A stretch of 64,000 nucleotides of DNA from Imbricaverruca yamaguchii (GCA_034440575.1 JAOTOL010001647.1:3804501-3868500); one strand, 5' to 3'. Counted from the first letter of the stretch, positions 19,398 through 30,639 are shown. Notes: generated by a model not told the origin, from the sequence alone. Translations and numbers: made by a program.

Positions 19398-21053
19398 GTG
19401 CAGCAGAGTTCAGAGGCGAAGCAGCTCAGTGACATGGACGCAGACGTGGAAGAGAGCAGTGAGGACTCTGAAATGGATGGTGTGGAGGAGGCTGGTGCTA
19501 GCTATTCTGATTCGCTAAGCTCTGATGACGACGTCTGTGGTAGTGGAGGACAAAACCGCCGACAGCTTCCCAACTTCTCGCGAATGTGTGATCGGTATGG
19601 TACCTCTGACCGCTCCGCTGCCGGCTTGCTGAACGCAGCTCTAGTAGATTATGGGATAATCACACACAACAGCAAGGCTGAGCTGGTTGACCGCAATAAA
19701 ATCCGGCGACAGAGAGACAAATGGGGTAAGAAGGAAGTGGATGAGAGCTCAAAGGAAAACCGACGTGATCGCCTGGTGGGATATTATTATGATGGTAAGG
19801 AAGATATAACGCTGAATAGAGTGGGTAACAAGAACAAGATGGTCAAAGAACTGCATGAAGTAGTCGTTGCTGAACCAGGCCACCGGTACGTCGACCATGT
19901 GTCTCCACAGAGCGCCGGTGCTGCGGACATAGCCAAAGAGATGTTGGCTGTCATTCAGGAAAATGATGCCCATCCAGTGGTGATAGGGTCGGACGGCACA
20001 TCGGTGAATACAGGCCGCAATAGCGGTGTTAACAGGAGGATTGAATTGGGTGTTGGTCGTCCTTTCCAGGAAGCTATTTGCGGCATACACACCAACGAAC
20101 TGACGCTCAGACACGTGTTCAAGGACGCTGATGGCGAGACGAGTGGCCCGTCCTCCTTCAAAGGGCCGATTGGTAAGGCCATTCAGGGTGATTTGACTGC
20201 ACTGCCCCTTGCTCAGTTTAAGCCTGTGAGGGGTCAAGTGCCTCCCATTCCAGCCGATGTTCTGAAGGAGATGAACAAAGACCACCAGTACCTGTGCAAC
20301 ATGTGCATGGCAGTCCAAGCAGGACCAGGACAAGTCCTCCAGCGTGTGCTGTCTGCAGACCCTGGTCCAATCCATCAGGCTCGCTGGGTGACTCTGGCGA
20401 ACAGGATCCTCCGCCTGTACGTGTCGACGGAGTCGCCAACGCCGAAGCTAGTGAGGGTGGTGTTCATGATACTGAACCAGTACGTCCCTGGGTGCTTTAT
20501 GTACAGAGTTCGCCCACACATCAGTGATGGAGCTAAAAACTTGTTCGAACTGATCCGTCTGTCGAGGAAGTTGCCTGAAGATGACCGCAACATTGTGCAA
20601 AAGGTTCTGAAACGCAACGGGTTCTGGGCACACAGTGAGAACATCCTCGCCGCCATGCTGACCGACAGCCGACAGGAGACGAGGGTGGCGGCCGTGGAGC
20701 GGATCAGGATGTGCCGAGCCAAGAGACGCGAGGACGATGACCCGGATGACATCAGACAGTTCGTCGTTCCGGACATCAACTTCGATGCCGATGACTACCA
20801 AGAAATGATCGACTGGACAAATGCAACAGAGCCACCACTGACCATGGACATGTCAGACGAGGAAATCACAGCGGCTGTGCAATGTGAACACCCCATGGAC
20901 TTCAGCGCATTTCCATGTCACTCACAAGGCGTGGAACGTTGGGTAAAGGAGGTGACAGATGCGGCACAGAAGAAGGCTGGGTACTCGGCACGCCATGCTC
21001 TGATTCTGACCAAAGCACGGTCCAGAGCCGATCTTCCGGTGATGGATACATAA
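19398..21053 (+). CDS. Transposase-like protein (RNase H-type, uncharacterised metazoan family)
   Basis: Intronless ORF of 551 codons. The acidic, serine-rich N-terminus (residues 1-50) is followed by a basic region, and then by VIGSDGTSVNTGRNSGVNRR, IELGVGRPFQEAICGIHTNE, LTLRHVF, and later PIHQARWVTLANRILRLYVS. I recall such D-G-T..NTGR..G and HxNELxLRHxF blocks from repetitive uncharacterised animal proteins thought to be transposase-derived; the first D is a candidate catalytic residue. There is no intron, and the ORF lies between long inverted repeats (19085-19290 and 23722-23940), which suits a DNA transposon. The stop TAA lies in the first unit of the TAAAGTCA tail of an antisense CR1 element, so the C-terminus was probably cut by that insertion. 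The first ATG may not be the true start. It could also be a host-domesticated gene. Confidence 0.7.
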   Translation: MQQSSEAKQLSDMDADVEESSEDSEMDGVEEAGASYSDSLSSDDDVCGSGGQNRRQLPNFSRMCDRYGTSDRSAAGLLNAALVDYGIITHNSKAELVDRNKIRRQRDKWGKKEVDESSKENRRDRLVGYYYDGKEDITLNRVGNKNKMVKELHEVVVAEPGHRYVDHVSPQSAGAADIAKEMLAVIQENDAHPVVIGSDGTSVNTGRNSGVNRRIELGVGRPFQEAICGIHTNELTLRHVFKDADGETSGPSSFKGPIGKAIQGDLTALPLAQFKPVRGQVPPIPADVLKEMNKDHQYLCNMCMAVQAGPGQVLQRVLSADPGPIHQARWVTLANRILRLYVSTESPTPKLVRVVFMILNQYVPGCFMYRVRPHISDGAKNLFELIRLSRKLPEDDRNIVQKVLKRNGFWAHSENILAAMLTDSRQETRVAAVERIRMCRAKRREDDDPDDIRQFVVPDINFDADDYQEMIDWTNATEPPLTMDMSDEEITAAVQCEHPMDFSAFPCHSQGVERWVKEVTDAAQKKAGYSARHALILTKARSRADLPVMDT

Positions 21054-21075
21054 AGTCATAAAGTCATAAAGTGTT
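21050..21075 (-). repeat. CR1 3'-terminal 8-bp repeats
   Basis: Three head-to-tail copies of ACTTTATG on the complementary strand. CR1 elements end in short 8-bp tandem repeats rather than poly(A), so this marks the 3' end of the retrotransposon. Confidence 0.8.
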
Positions 21076-21335
21076 AAGGCTTAATAAGGGCCACAAGGGC
21101 CCATCTGGGTCAAGCCTGTCTAGAAGATATTAGAAAGTACATGTTCACACCTATCAATTCCAAACCCATGCAATCCCTCCACCTGTCCCACCACAGCCAA
21201 TCTCATCAGTATGACATCGCAAAGGAAGTTGCCAAATCCACTGCTAGGTACACCCCATATAGTACAACATAATACTAGCATAATGTTATACCCTATATAG
21301 CTAGTGAAAATACTCAATATCCCATGCATCACAAG

Positions 21336-22706
21336 TTAGAATTCAAAAACAACATTTTCCTGTCTAAAAAAATTATCCACCCTACTTTTAAAGACATTCA
21401 ATGAGGGACTCCCCACTGCATCAGCAGGCAGCCTATTCCATTGGTCAACAACCCTTTGACTGAAGACCTGTTGTCGTTTAACTGTCCTGCACCTCATTTT
21501 GTCTAACCTGAATTGATGACCCCTATGGGATACTCTAAACTGCAGAGCATCATTCAAATTGACCTGATCTAGCCCTCTAACAATTTTGTACATTTCAATC
21601 ATGTCTCCCCTTAATCTCCTATACTTGAGTGAGTACATATCTAATGCATTAAGCCTTTCTCCATATTCTAAGTTACTTAATCCACTGACGAGTCTAGTGG
21701 CTTTGCGCTGGACTCTTTCTAACATATCTATATCCTTTTCTAGGTAGGGGCTCCATGCTTGTACAGAGTACTCCAAGTGGGGCCGCACATATGCTAAGTA
21801 CAGCTTTTTCATGACTTCCCTGCTCTTATATTTCACACTTCTATTAATGAGTCCCAGCATTCTGAGTGCCCTATTTCTAGCTGAGATACATTGTTTTTCT
21901 GCTTTAAGGTCTTTTGAGACCAACACACCTAAGTCCCTTTCCTCTTCAATAACATCCAGTTCCCTCCCTCCCATTTTATAACTGAATGTCTCGCCTGCAG
22001 ACCCTATATGCATAACCTTACACTTATCATAGTTGAAAGTCATCTGCCATTGATCAGCCCACTCGTTTAGGTCGTCCAAATCTAGTTGAATATTACTAGA
22101 TTGATCTCTGCTGTTAGCCACTCCTACCAGCTTGATGTCATCAGCAAATTTGAACACTCTATTCCTCAGCCCTACTTCAATGTTGTTCACAAAGATGATA
22201 AAGAGGAGGGGCCCTAGAACAGAGCCCTGTGGCACTCCACTCAGAACATCTTTCCAACCAGATTTACATCCATTCAATACTACCCTTTGTTTCCTTCCCT
22301 GCAACCATGCTTCAATCCAATGTAGACCTTTTCCTACAATCCCATGTTGTTGTAATTGATGAATTAACCTTCCATGTGGAACTTTATCAAAAGCTTTGCT
22401 AAAGTCCAAGTACACAACATCCATCCTGCTTTCATTGTCTACTTCTTTGGTAACATACTCAATGAACTCCAATAGGTTAGTTAAACAAGACCTTTGAGAT
22501 CGAAATCCATGTTGAGTATCCCTTAAAAGGTTGTGCCTATCAAGATGAATCTGAACATTCTGTTTAACCAGCTTTTCTAGTACTTTGCAAACTAATGAGG
22601 TCAAACTGACTGGCCTGTAGTTTCCTACACTCTTCCTATTTCCCTTTTTGAAAATTGGTACTACACTTGCATTTCTCCAATCTTCAGGTACTTCTGAATA
22701 CTCCAT
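21336..22706 (-). pseudogene. CR1 reverse transcriptase, main part
   Basis: 456 codons: VPIFKKGNRKSVGNYRPVSL, YLDFSKAFDKVPHGRLI, GVPQGSVLGPLLFIIFVN, KFADDIKLV and the C-terminal YSVQAWSPYLEKDIDMLERV / KATRLV region. The catalytic box reads FADD, usual for this clade. This half is uninterrupted to its stop. It is joined to the upstream part only by a frameshift near 22710-22730. Confidence 0.9.
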
Positions 22707-23210
22707 AGATCGCCTGAAAATGATACCTAGGGAGTTGCTAAAGCTTTAGCACACTCTACTAAGATCCTAGCATATATTTCATCTGGTCCGGAAGCTTTAT
22801 TAGGTTTTATATTCTGCAACTGCTTCTCTACGGCTTCTGTAGTTATTGTAAGATCCTCCAGCATATCACCTGCCATGGCATGGCCTACAGATGTTCCTAT
22901 TGTACCATAATTATCTTTAGTGAAGACTGATGAGAATTGCTTGCTTAGGGATTCCACAATGTCGCAATCATCAACCACTATTTCCCCATCTACCTCCAGT
23001 GGTCCTACACTACACTTTTTAGCCTTAAATTTATAGAAGCTAAAGAATCTCTTAGCATTACCTGCTGAACATTCTCGAGCAAAGTTGATTTCAGCAAGTC
23101 TTTTAGATGCTCTAACACACCTCCTAACTTTATTTCTAGCTATTCTATATGATTCTAGGTTTAACCCAGAGTTACAAAGAAGGACTTTTACAGCTGGCTT
23201 CAGGGAGCCG
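22707..23210 (-). pseudogene. CR1 reverse transcriptase, N-terminal part, frameshifted
   Basis: Encodes LNLESYRIARNKVRRCVRAS, then KRFFSFYKFKAK, VDDCDIVESLSKQFSSVF and NIKPNKASGPDEIYARILVE, the linker and RT entry of CR1-like elements. It stops at ATP*; a shift by one base gives SLGIIFRRSMEYSEVPEDW and continues into the main RT. The element is therefore inactive. Confidence 0.88.
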
Positions 23211-23721
23211 GTCGTTCCTGAGTTCAGCTTCGCCATTCTGAGGTGACCTGTCGCCATGATTTGGTACCATAATCTATTGCCATTCGTTGAAAGTTGAAAG
23301 TGTTTCCTAGACAAAACGCACAGCCGATATTCAGGACGTCTGTTGATGATTGAAATGATGGTTTAGTTGATATGGTGTGTTTAAATGGTTGCAAGTACAG
23401 AGTTAGGCAGACTCGTATGTATGTTCCTACATAGATGGTGGTGATCACAAGTTTCCGAAAACTGCAATGCAATAACTGGAATAAACCTCGGTTGAACGTA
23501 TCTCTTGTTATGCAAAACTGAAAACGTGGCCAAAAATGTAAATATTGTGCACCTCTAATCACGTAATTGTTGCTGACGGTTCATTACATAATTAAAGCTT
23601 CGGTGTTATAGACATGCAGACACTAGTAAGCTTGGCAACGGTAGCCGAGAATTAGTGGGGGAATAGCGTGAACAAGACTTATGGTGTTATGTTCTTATAA
23701 CAAGGCAAAGACTAATGGAGA
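23211..23721. other. Non-coding part of the transposase unit
   Basis: Between the CR1 insertion and the right inverted repeat arm. It should be the 3' part of the transposase-like unit, but no continuation of the protein is recognised. Confidence 0.4.
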
Positions 23722-23940
23722 CTTCAACGCTTGGCGGGGCTAAGAACCGTTTCAAAAACGTTTCGTGCGCGGTATCTATAATATTTTTGAAAAATGTTTA
23801 GCCGCGATTTTCAGTCTATGAACATTCACGCGCACGCGTTTTGACCCCGCGGAAGTTGGTTTATAATTTTCGATCCACCCTAACCAGCATCCGGTGATGT
23901 AAAGGAGACGGTCACCAGCAGCGGCATCATATGGCATGTG
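23722..23940 (-). repeat. Right arm of long imperfect inverted repeat
   Basis: Complement of the left arm 19085-19290; see there for shared blocks. An open stretch of 76 codons on the complementary strand (23776-24006) overlaps it, with unknown meaning. Confidence 0.8.
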
Positions 23941-24430
23941 AAGAGCAGGCACGGAGATGGCATGCTGTTGGTAAAAGTAGGTGTAACACAATGGTCCAAA
24001 AATCACATGCGCGAGGGTGGGACTTTTGTTCGTATTTACAGCCGACCGTTTTCGCTATCGAGAACATTACCCTCCACGTCTTTTTGGAAATAACCAAAAG
24101 CATCCCACTAATCAGCACGCGACTGTGGGACTTTGAGAAGCCTAGCTCCTATAGACAGACGACAATCGTTGGTAAGAACATTGAAATCCCAGGCCGGTGA
24201 GGAGACATATGTTATTCCATGGTTTTCCTGAATAACTCAGAAATTAATACAGAAGGGAGGCTGGAGCATCGAAGAACCTTACATTAATATTCAAGAGATG
24301 TACCTGAATATACCTGAGCAGACAAATAGCTTCATTTATGGTTATGTGACTGTGGGGTCACCAATGCAATTGCGGCTGGCGATTCGGCGTGTGAGCTTAG
24401 TAGTTCAAGCGTGTTTTCAGCCACGTGCGA

Positions 24431-24474
<44 letters not shown>

Positions 24475-24841
24475 CATGTTAGGGTGGTCCTTAACTTTTA
24501 TTTTCTAAAAGTTTAATGTCTCACCCTGCAAAATTGTTCCATTTGGTCTAATACCTAAGAACGCCGGATTTGGTGAACATAGCTCAATTTTTTTTTCTGG
24601 TGCCGCAATGCCTCGATTTTTCCATAGTACTTGCCTAAGGGCATGTCTAGGTTCCCCTCACATGAAGTGAGTACTATCCCCTCTTTGGGGAGGGGGTTCA
24701 TGGGTGCCTATTTCCCACTCATTGTTGCCTAGTTCTTAATAGGTAGGCCGCCAACAACGGTTTTCTTTTTGGAATCTGGGGATGTCTGGCAGTGGGCTTC
24801 GACGGACTGAAAGAGGAACTGGCGCTGCTCTTCGTCGCGTG
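23941..24841. other. Unassigned, with AC/TA microsatellite
   Basis: (AC)n then (TA)n at 24433-24475. TTAGGGTGGTCCTTAACTTT at 24479 resembles 14566. No gene is recognised. Confidence 0.5.
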
Positions 24842-25330
24842 TCAGGTGGGGAAGTAGTCTTGCATGAGGGCTACTCCTCTCTCGGCGAAGTCATTCAATG
24901 TGACCTTCAACTCAGCGACAGTTGACTTGGCAGTCTCAGACATGGAATGGCCTTCCGGAAGCCTTTTCGGCAATTCCATGTCTGAGGGTCGGCGTCCAGG
25001 AAGCTGTCGTAGGTTCCGTGCGCTGACACAGTGTGGCGGGAGGTGCTCGTGACGAAGTCCCAGAGATGTTTTTGCTTGATGGTATTGGGACTGAGGTCCA
25101 TCATCACGCGCTATGGAGGGTCCTCCGACCCCTTCTTGCGTCAGGTCGCCCAACGTCTTTCTCTTTGTGTCGACGTCGACATGGTCGTCAAAGTAGGCAA
25201 GGCCGACCAACTGCTCGGAGAGGTATCAGAGGTGTCGTCCGAAGGCTGTCGCAGCGGTGATGGCAACTCTGGAGTCCGGATAAGCAGAGATGTCTTGAAG
25301 AAGCGCAACTCGCCGCAACATTATAAAATC
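24842..25330 (-). pseudogene. Decayed relative of transposase-like protein family, C-terminal part
   Basis: The complementary strand reads HL, stop, YLSEQLVGLAYFDDHVDVDT, KRKTLGDLTQEGVGGP and, at the end, LNDFAERGVALMQDY. As I recall, HLWYLSEELVGLAFFD and AERGVALI(Q)EY are hallmark blocks of a repetitive uncharacterised metazoan protein family with an SNTGR..G motif like that of the ORF at 19398. The W codon is a stop here and the frame shifts, so it is dead. Confidence 0.55.
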
Positions 25331-26378
25331 ACCGCAACATAAACTTCTGGAAGTTTACTTCTAAACTCGCTTCCCGTCTTAGTAAATATACATACTAAAC
25401 TTTCTAGATGCGTTGAAACCGCCTAATTCGTTCTTCAAGTTCTACGAACAAACACAAAGCGCCGCGAGTGGGCCGATTGGGTACTGCATGCCTGGACTTC
25501 CCGCCTGGTGTGTTGTTTACTGCTTAACGTGGAAAGCCCAGATTTCTAGGAATATTGAGAATACTGCTGTTTGGAAATACCAGGACTTTGAAAGGAAGGA
25601 AAACGAAAAGGTAGGTAGGCGAGAATGTTATTCAGTTCAAAGTGCATTCAGGTTGACTTAACTACGCAATATAAAAATCGAAGTCATCACTTGAAGTCAA
25701 AGTACCTGGGAGAGGAGATGTGGTTACATAACTACCTACCGTGCATATTGTATGTAGGTAATACCAGAGGTTGCACACCAAGTGTATGGTGTGTAACTCC
25801 ATGAGTTATACACCATATACACAAGACTGAGTCTTACCATTCCATTCCAAACAATTCAAGCTGCATCAGGTGAATCCTAGGCCACTGCTAACTATTGAGT
25901 GATGTCACTTATGGTCTGATGTTAGATAGCATTATATAAATATGTAATAGGCATATATATGACTGCAGAATCACATAAATATCATTCAGTGGACATCTAA
26001 AAAATTATAAGGTGGGAGTCACATGATTGCTTGGTTGGATTCAACATCATTTTTCCATGCATGCTACTAAACATGCATTTGCTGTGCTGTCTAGTGGTGG
26101 AAATGTGTGCCATAATACAGCTGCTATTTTCACAGTGGTCTGCAATGACATGTTTTTGTTGTGTTGGTTTTACAATATAATACATTTGTTTGGAAACTAG
26201 TAATGGCATAATATGATACCTATAGATTACCACCAAACTAAGTATCACAAAAATAATCTGTCTGCAGTGCCACCAGTCAGGATACAATGTCATTCAAGGA
26301 AGTTGAATTCAGTGAAGAGCAATTTCCTGTTTTCATTTGAATTATGATGGCTATTTATGTAAACATGATTCAGTGTCT
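25331..26378. other. Intergenic, AT-rich, unassigned
   Basis: Contains a short palindromic repetition of GGTGTGTAACTCCATGAGTTATACACC (25788-25814; arms GGTGTGTAACTC/GAGTTATACACC). Nothing coding is recognised. Confidence 0.5.
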
Positions 26379-27566
26379 GTTCCCATCAGAGTGGGAAACT
26401 TACTTTCCAGGTTTGGAGTCAGTGCAAACAGATTTCTTCTGGAGTACATTTTCATGGACATAATATTTTTTATGCATGGAATCTATTTGCCGGTAACCAA
26501 TGGGAAAATCATATGTACCTAGCCAGTAACTACATAATATGGTACATATGATAACTATGTAATCATATGTACCTAGCCAGTAATAAGTAATACACATCAT
26601 CATTTTTGGTCACATCAAAGCATATAAACAAATAAGTGAACAATGGATGGCACTGCAAAACAGGGAGTTGTGATCAGCTCAGCTTTGTCTCAACTCACAG
26701 GAGCAATGCACTTTCCTTTCACTGTTGGTCTCAGTACAAGGCTAGCCAAATGAAAAACAAACACAAATAATTCATGCTTCACCCTCAGCTCAGAGTGCAC
26801 ACCTACCTACACACCATCCAATTCCCTGCGTGTTACAGACCCAACACCACTACCTCACACTCGACAATCGGAAGCGATGGCAGGGCAGTGCGCAAAGCAA
26901 GGGATCAGTCAAGGTCTTGTATTTGCAGTATGGCATTGTTAATCATGTGTTCAAAGTTGCTAATGGTTATGAAATCATTTAAAAAATACCTTACATCAAT
27001 TGGTTGAAGGACAGTTTTCAGAACAGAAAATGCTAACAAAGCAAATTCCATTGGCGGCCTCTGGGACTCCAGAAGAAGCCTCTTAAAACTGCAAGTTTTT
27101 CCACTATACAGTGGCTCAAAAGCCAGTTTTCTGGAGACTCATCAGCCGAATTCGTAGCAACCAGAGGCCACTGTTCAGTATGCAGGTGCGAGGTTTGGCA
27201 TGTTGTTGTCAGCATTTCTGCTGGTTGTGGTTTGGGGTGGTGTGTTAGTTAGTTATTTGGGTTTTAGGGAGCATCAACTGCAGTGGTTATACAGCACCCA
27301 TACAGGGCTGGTGTGTGTTCAGATGTCGTCTGTGTGTTTGATGGTACAAAGTGGCTAGTTTATTTGGTAATCATAAGTATAATTACATGTTTGGTGGATG
27401 TTTTCTTCAATCTTGTATTCGTTTTTAGTTATATTTTTGTTCCTTCTGCACATTTGTGTCGGAGTACATGTGGAGCCCATTCTACCCAGTATGAACCCAG
27501 AGTGCAAAAATGTTTTAAGGGATGAAATCTCTAAAGAAGTGCCTTAATTTCCACCCTGGTTCCTAT
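26379..27566. mobile_element. hAT-type non-autonomous DNA transposon, copy 1
   Basis: Element 26387-27558 (1172 bp), homologous along its length to 59835-60818. Ends are CAGAGTGGGAAACTT and, reversed, CAGGGTGGAAATTAAGGC, similar to hAT termini. Flanks are GTTCCCAT (26379-26386) and GTTCCTAT (27559-27566), an 8-bp target-site duplication with one mismatch. No transposase is encoded. Many CG sites of copy 2 are TG or CA here, so this copy looks older or more methylated. It has taken up a 64-bp insertion at 27245-27308. Confidence 0.88.
27238..27315 (-). mobile_element. Ultrashort LINE-tail retro-insertion inside hAT copy 1
   Basis: Body 27245-27308 (64 bp), absent from the equivalent place in copy 2. 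On the complementary strand it ends AAACCCAAATAACTAACTAA. It is flanked by TGGTGTG at 27238-27244 and 27309-27315. It resembles the hairpin-tail module at 54409-54465. Confidence 0.8.
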
Positions 27567-28159
27567 GGCTCCACTAACCTCCACAAACCTCCACTGGTCA
27601 TTCCTGTCACAAACCCAGTGGAATTTTTTCCTCCACCAACCACAGTAAGTAACATCCTTCATCATATGAATCTCATCTTCATGCATAAACTGAATACCAG
27701 GATCATCCTTCACAAAGGAAGGATGAAATTACATCTATGAAACATATTTAAAGTAACAAATGCATACTACAAAAACATCCTTTTTGTTGCCTTTGATCTA
27801 CATCATTCAGCCTAAGAGGAAGATGCTACTTTACCAGCCAGATCTGCAGCAATCCTGGTGCTACAATGTGGCACCAACCAAAATCCAACTTGATCCAGAT
27901 TGGTGAGGTTGAGCAAGTTGAGCTGGGAAAAGTCAGCACCAGTTAGAGGAGTGCCTTGGGGCGAGGGAGCCTGACAGGTCCAGACCCAAGATTATATGCT
28001 GTATGTTAAGAAGGAAAGCTGTAACCAACCACAAAACATGGGGAGATGATGGATATGGAGATGGTGTCTCTCTCCCGGCCGGGTAAAGGTGCCGCCTGCC
28101 CTGTGTACCTCGGGCGCCTGGCGTCCTCCCGTCAACGGGACTCAGGCGTCCCCCGTAGG
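27567..28159. other. Intergenic between hAT copy 1 and LINE remnant
   Basis: Nothing recognised except a possible 5' UTR of the following LINE from about 28040. Confidence 0.45.
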
Positions 28160-28358
28160 GCCCCTATGTGGTGGGGCGTCACGAGAAGAAGCCAAGCACA
28201 CTTTATGATTCTCCCAACACACATAACCGCTCTGGGTCCTTTAGCAAGGACCAAAACCCCGGCTACCCTAGCGGTAGTCCGGACATCGAACCGACACCCG
28301 CGGAAGCGTACGGTCCCGTGCTCCCACCGACTCGCGCTACATCAATAACACGTGGTTT

Positions 28359-29369
28359 GTGCCCCAAGAATATGTCAAATGCTCATCGCAATGCCCCGCA
28401 ATGCCCTCCCCCGGTTCTCGTCTTGACATCAAGGGACCTAGGAAGATGCTCTCCTCACTATCTCCTTTCCAGCGTAAACGCGGCTGCGATCTCCTTGGAT
28501 ACATCATTAGGTGCGAACCTTTGCGAGATGGAGGACTGGAAGTGGAGTTTCGGAACGTAGAGGAGGAAAGGATTACCCTAGAAATCAGTGAATTTAAGTA
28601 TACCGTTAGAGACCAGAGTGTACACCGCAATATTACCATCCGGATCTCAGTATAACCACATTGTACCAAAAACCATTCGAAGGGGGTGATTAACTGTTGC
28701 GACTTAAGGAATGTTTCAGAAGATGAAATAGTGGATGGTTTGGCTGAGCATGGTGTGGTAGAGGCCCACAAGATCAAAGCACGACGTGGAAGTGATTTGA
28801 CACCAATGAATAGCACTATTTTAACTTTTAACTCGACAGGCCTCCCAGCCACCATATATGTCGGCTACATACGTGTTAAGGTGAGGATGTTCGTCCCCAA
28901 CCCTATGCGCTATTACCGATGTCAGCGGTACGGCCACACCACACAACATGGTGGAGGTCGTCCAGCATGCGGAAAGTGCGGTTCACCAGAGCATACAGGA
29001 GATGCCTGTAGCTCCAGAGAAGTAAGATGCGTTAACTGCGATCATGGTCAGATACCGCATCCAGCATACGATCGTTCTTGTCCTGCATACATCAGAGAGG
29101 AGGAAATACTAACCATTAAGAGGACCAAACGTCTTTCTTTTCGACAAGCTCGCGATGTGTATGAGGAAGCACACCCAAGGGTTTCCTACTCAGCAGCATT
29201 AAGAGATAATAGCAGAACCACCACATTACGGCAGCATACCAACGCCACCCAGTTACCAGCGGAGCTCATTGTTCTACCTAGCTCATTCGGCATCATTTGC
29301 ATACCGGCGACAGACGCAGGCAGTCGGGTCTGGCCAGTCCCGTTCACCGGAAAAGGTGAGAGACCCTGA
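28359..29369 (+). pseudogene. Jockey-like ORF1 (gag-like, CCHC zinc knuckles) with in-frame stop
   Basis: Residues KMLSSLSPF...GGLEVEF and then GVINCCDLRNVSEDEIVDGL, VGYIRVKVRMFVPNPMRYYR, and CQRYGHTTQHGGGRPACGKC / CVNCDHG...DRSCPAYIREEE give the usual ORF1 order: an RRM-like region followed by CCHC-type knuckles that bind the element RNA. TAA at 28653-28655 interrupts it in frame, and coding resumes at once in the same frame, so it is a nonsense mutation. In the first knuckle the second C and H spacing is altered (CQRYGHTTQHGGGRPAC). The upstream start is unclear; related coding may begin near 28168 in another frame. Confidence 0.85.
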
Positions 29370-30080
29370 CACACTGTTCAGGAAGGAGTTGCCCCGGTGG
29401 CAGTAGAGGTGCAGGCAGCAGTCGAGAGTGTCTCCTCGAATAACGAGTGGACACAAGTACAAAGGAAGAAAAAACAGCCAAGGCTCCATCAGCGGAGGCT
29501 GACGCACCCTCGTCTACCGCTTCCAGTGCCCCCATGAAAACTCTTCCCAATACCCCCGCCCAAAATCCCCTCCAACCCTGGTTAGCGTGCAGAGAAGCAA
29601 GACCTCTGCCCCGACGTTACCGGCCACCAGTACCACTAGGCCATTACCGATACCGGACACGAGCCTCCAGAGGATAGAATCCGAGAGGCGAGGCTAAGAT
29701 AATTTGACTCGCAGAAATTGAAAGAGTCCGGGCGGCAAGCCAGCAAGGAGTGGACAAACCAGTTCCGAGACCAGCTATACCCTCGCCGCGGCTGCGGGTG
29801 GGAGGTCCGTCTGGATCATCAGCTGTGGGGGCAGCCCCCTAAAATGCGCCCTCCCCCTCCTCCCAACGCGAACGTCGCCAAAAACGACGCTTATGCTGGG
29901 CCGGCTCCCCTACGGATGGAGAAGAGTCGCCACGCTCTCGCTTACGAACCCACTCTCTTGGGACAAGGCCGATTGATCAAACTGCGCTCGACCGAGTCGA
30001 CTTTTAAATCCGAGCCCCGCCCCTCTCTTCCCAAGTCACTCCTAGCCAATATACCCTTTGTTTTACAGCCAACTCTCGGA
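29370..30080. other. Deleted or unrecognisable middle of the LINE
   Basis: Frame is open in parts (29447-29677, 29718-30170), but no endonuclease or RT block can be recognised before about 30090. Confidence 0.4.
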
Positions 30081-30089
30081 CAGTGGATC

Positions 30090-30503
30090 TCGTGTTCTCG
30101 TAGGACAAGGATAGACGAGGTGACGCTATGCCGTGGGCGTATAGGACATACTTATGCCACCAATGCTTAGTTACTCAATGGTGAGAATATGCCACTGTGT
30201 CCTAGATGCGGTGCAGTGCTGACGGTGCGTCACGTTCTAATTTCATGCCCGAGGCGTTCTTTGGAGCGTCGACGTCATTTCGGGAGTGACCTGGTTCACT
30301 CCCTCTCGGCAGTTTTGGGTGACCAATCACAGGTCGTTGAATCCGAAGACATCTTCACCGTCTTATTTACTGGGGATCGAAGTGCTGAGATGACATTGCG
30401 ACAAATGCTGGCCGATGACTCTCAGATCGTTGCATCAAGTAACATTTGTATTCTTGCAAAAAAAAACTTTGACATCATATACTGCCCATCATCAGCACTC
30501 TGA
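30090..30503 (+). pseudogene. Jockey-like ORF2 C-terminal (RNase H and zinc-finger end) with in-frame stop
   Basis: RIDEVTLCRGRIGHTYATNA, stop (30168-30170), then in the same frame LLNGENMPLCPRCGAVLTVR and HVLISCPRRSLERRRHFG. This is the R..GHT....LL....P.C..C....T..H+L..CP end typical of Jockey-clade ORF2 proteins. The nonsense codon shows decay. Confidence 0.82.
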
Positions 30504-30544
30504 TATGAGTTCAGACCCCTGACTTAACGATACAACCATGACAG

Positions 30545-30600
30545 GTAGTGTTAGGGGCGCAAAATGATCAATGCAGTCAACGCGCCCTGAAGCTCAAATT
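30545..30600 (+). repeat. LINE 3'-tail hairpin module 1
   Basis: GGGGCGCAAAATGATC...CAACGCGCCCTGAAGCTCAAAT, 48 bases after the ORF2 stop. The arms GGGCGC/GCGCCC form a hairpin. Confidence 0.75.
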
Positions 30601-30639
30601 CAGCACCACGATATCAACACCGTCGATTGATAATAATTC

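Larger units (their letters stand above)
21050..23210 (-). mobile_element. CR1-type non-LTR retrotransposon, 5'-truncated
   Basis: Antisense element with most of the reverse transcriptase, a 3' UTR (21076-21335) and the 8-bp repeat tail. The endonuclease region is missing, so it was probably truncated during insertion. It lies within the inverted repeats of the transposase-like unit and separates its ORF from the right arm. The 5' limit near 23210 is where RT-linker homology fades; the exact junction is not clear. Confidence 0.8.
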
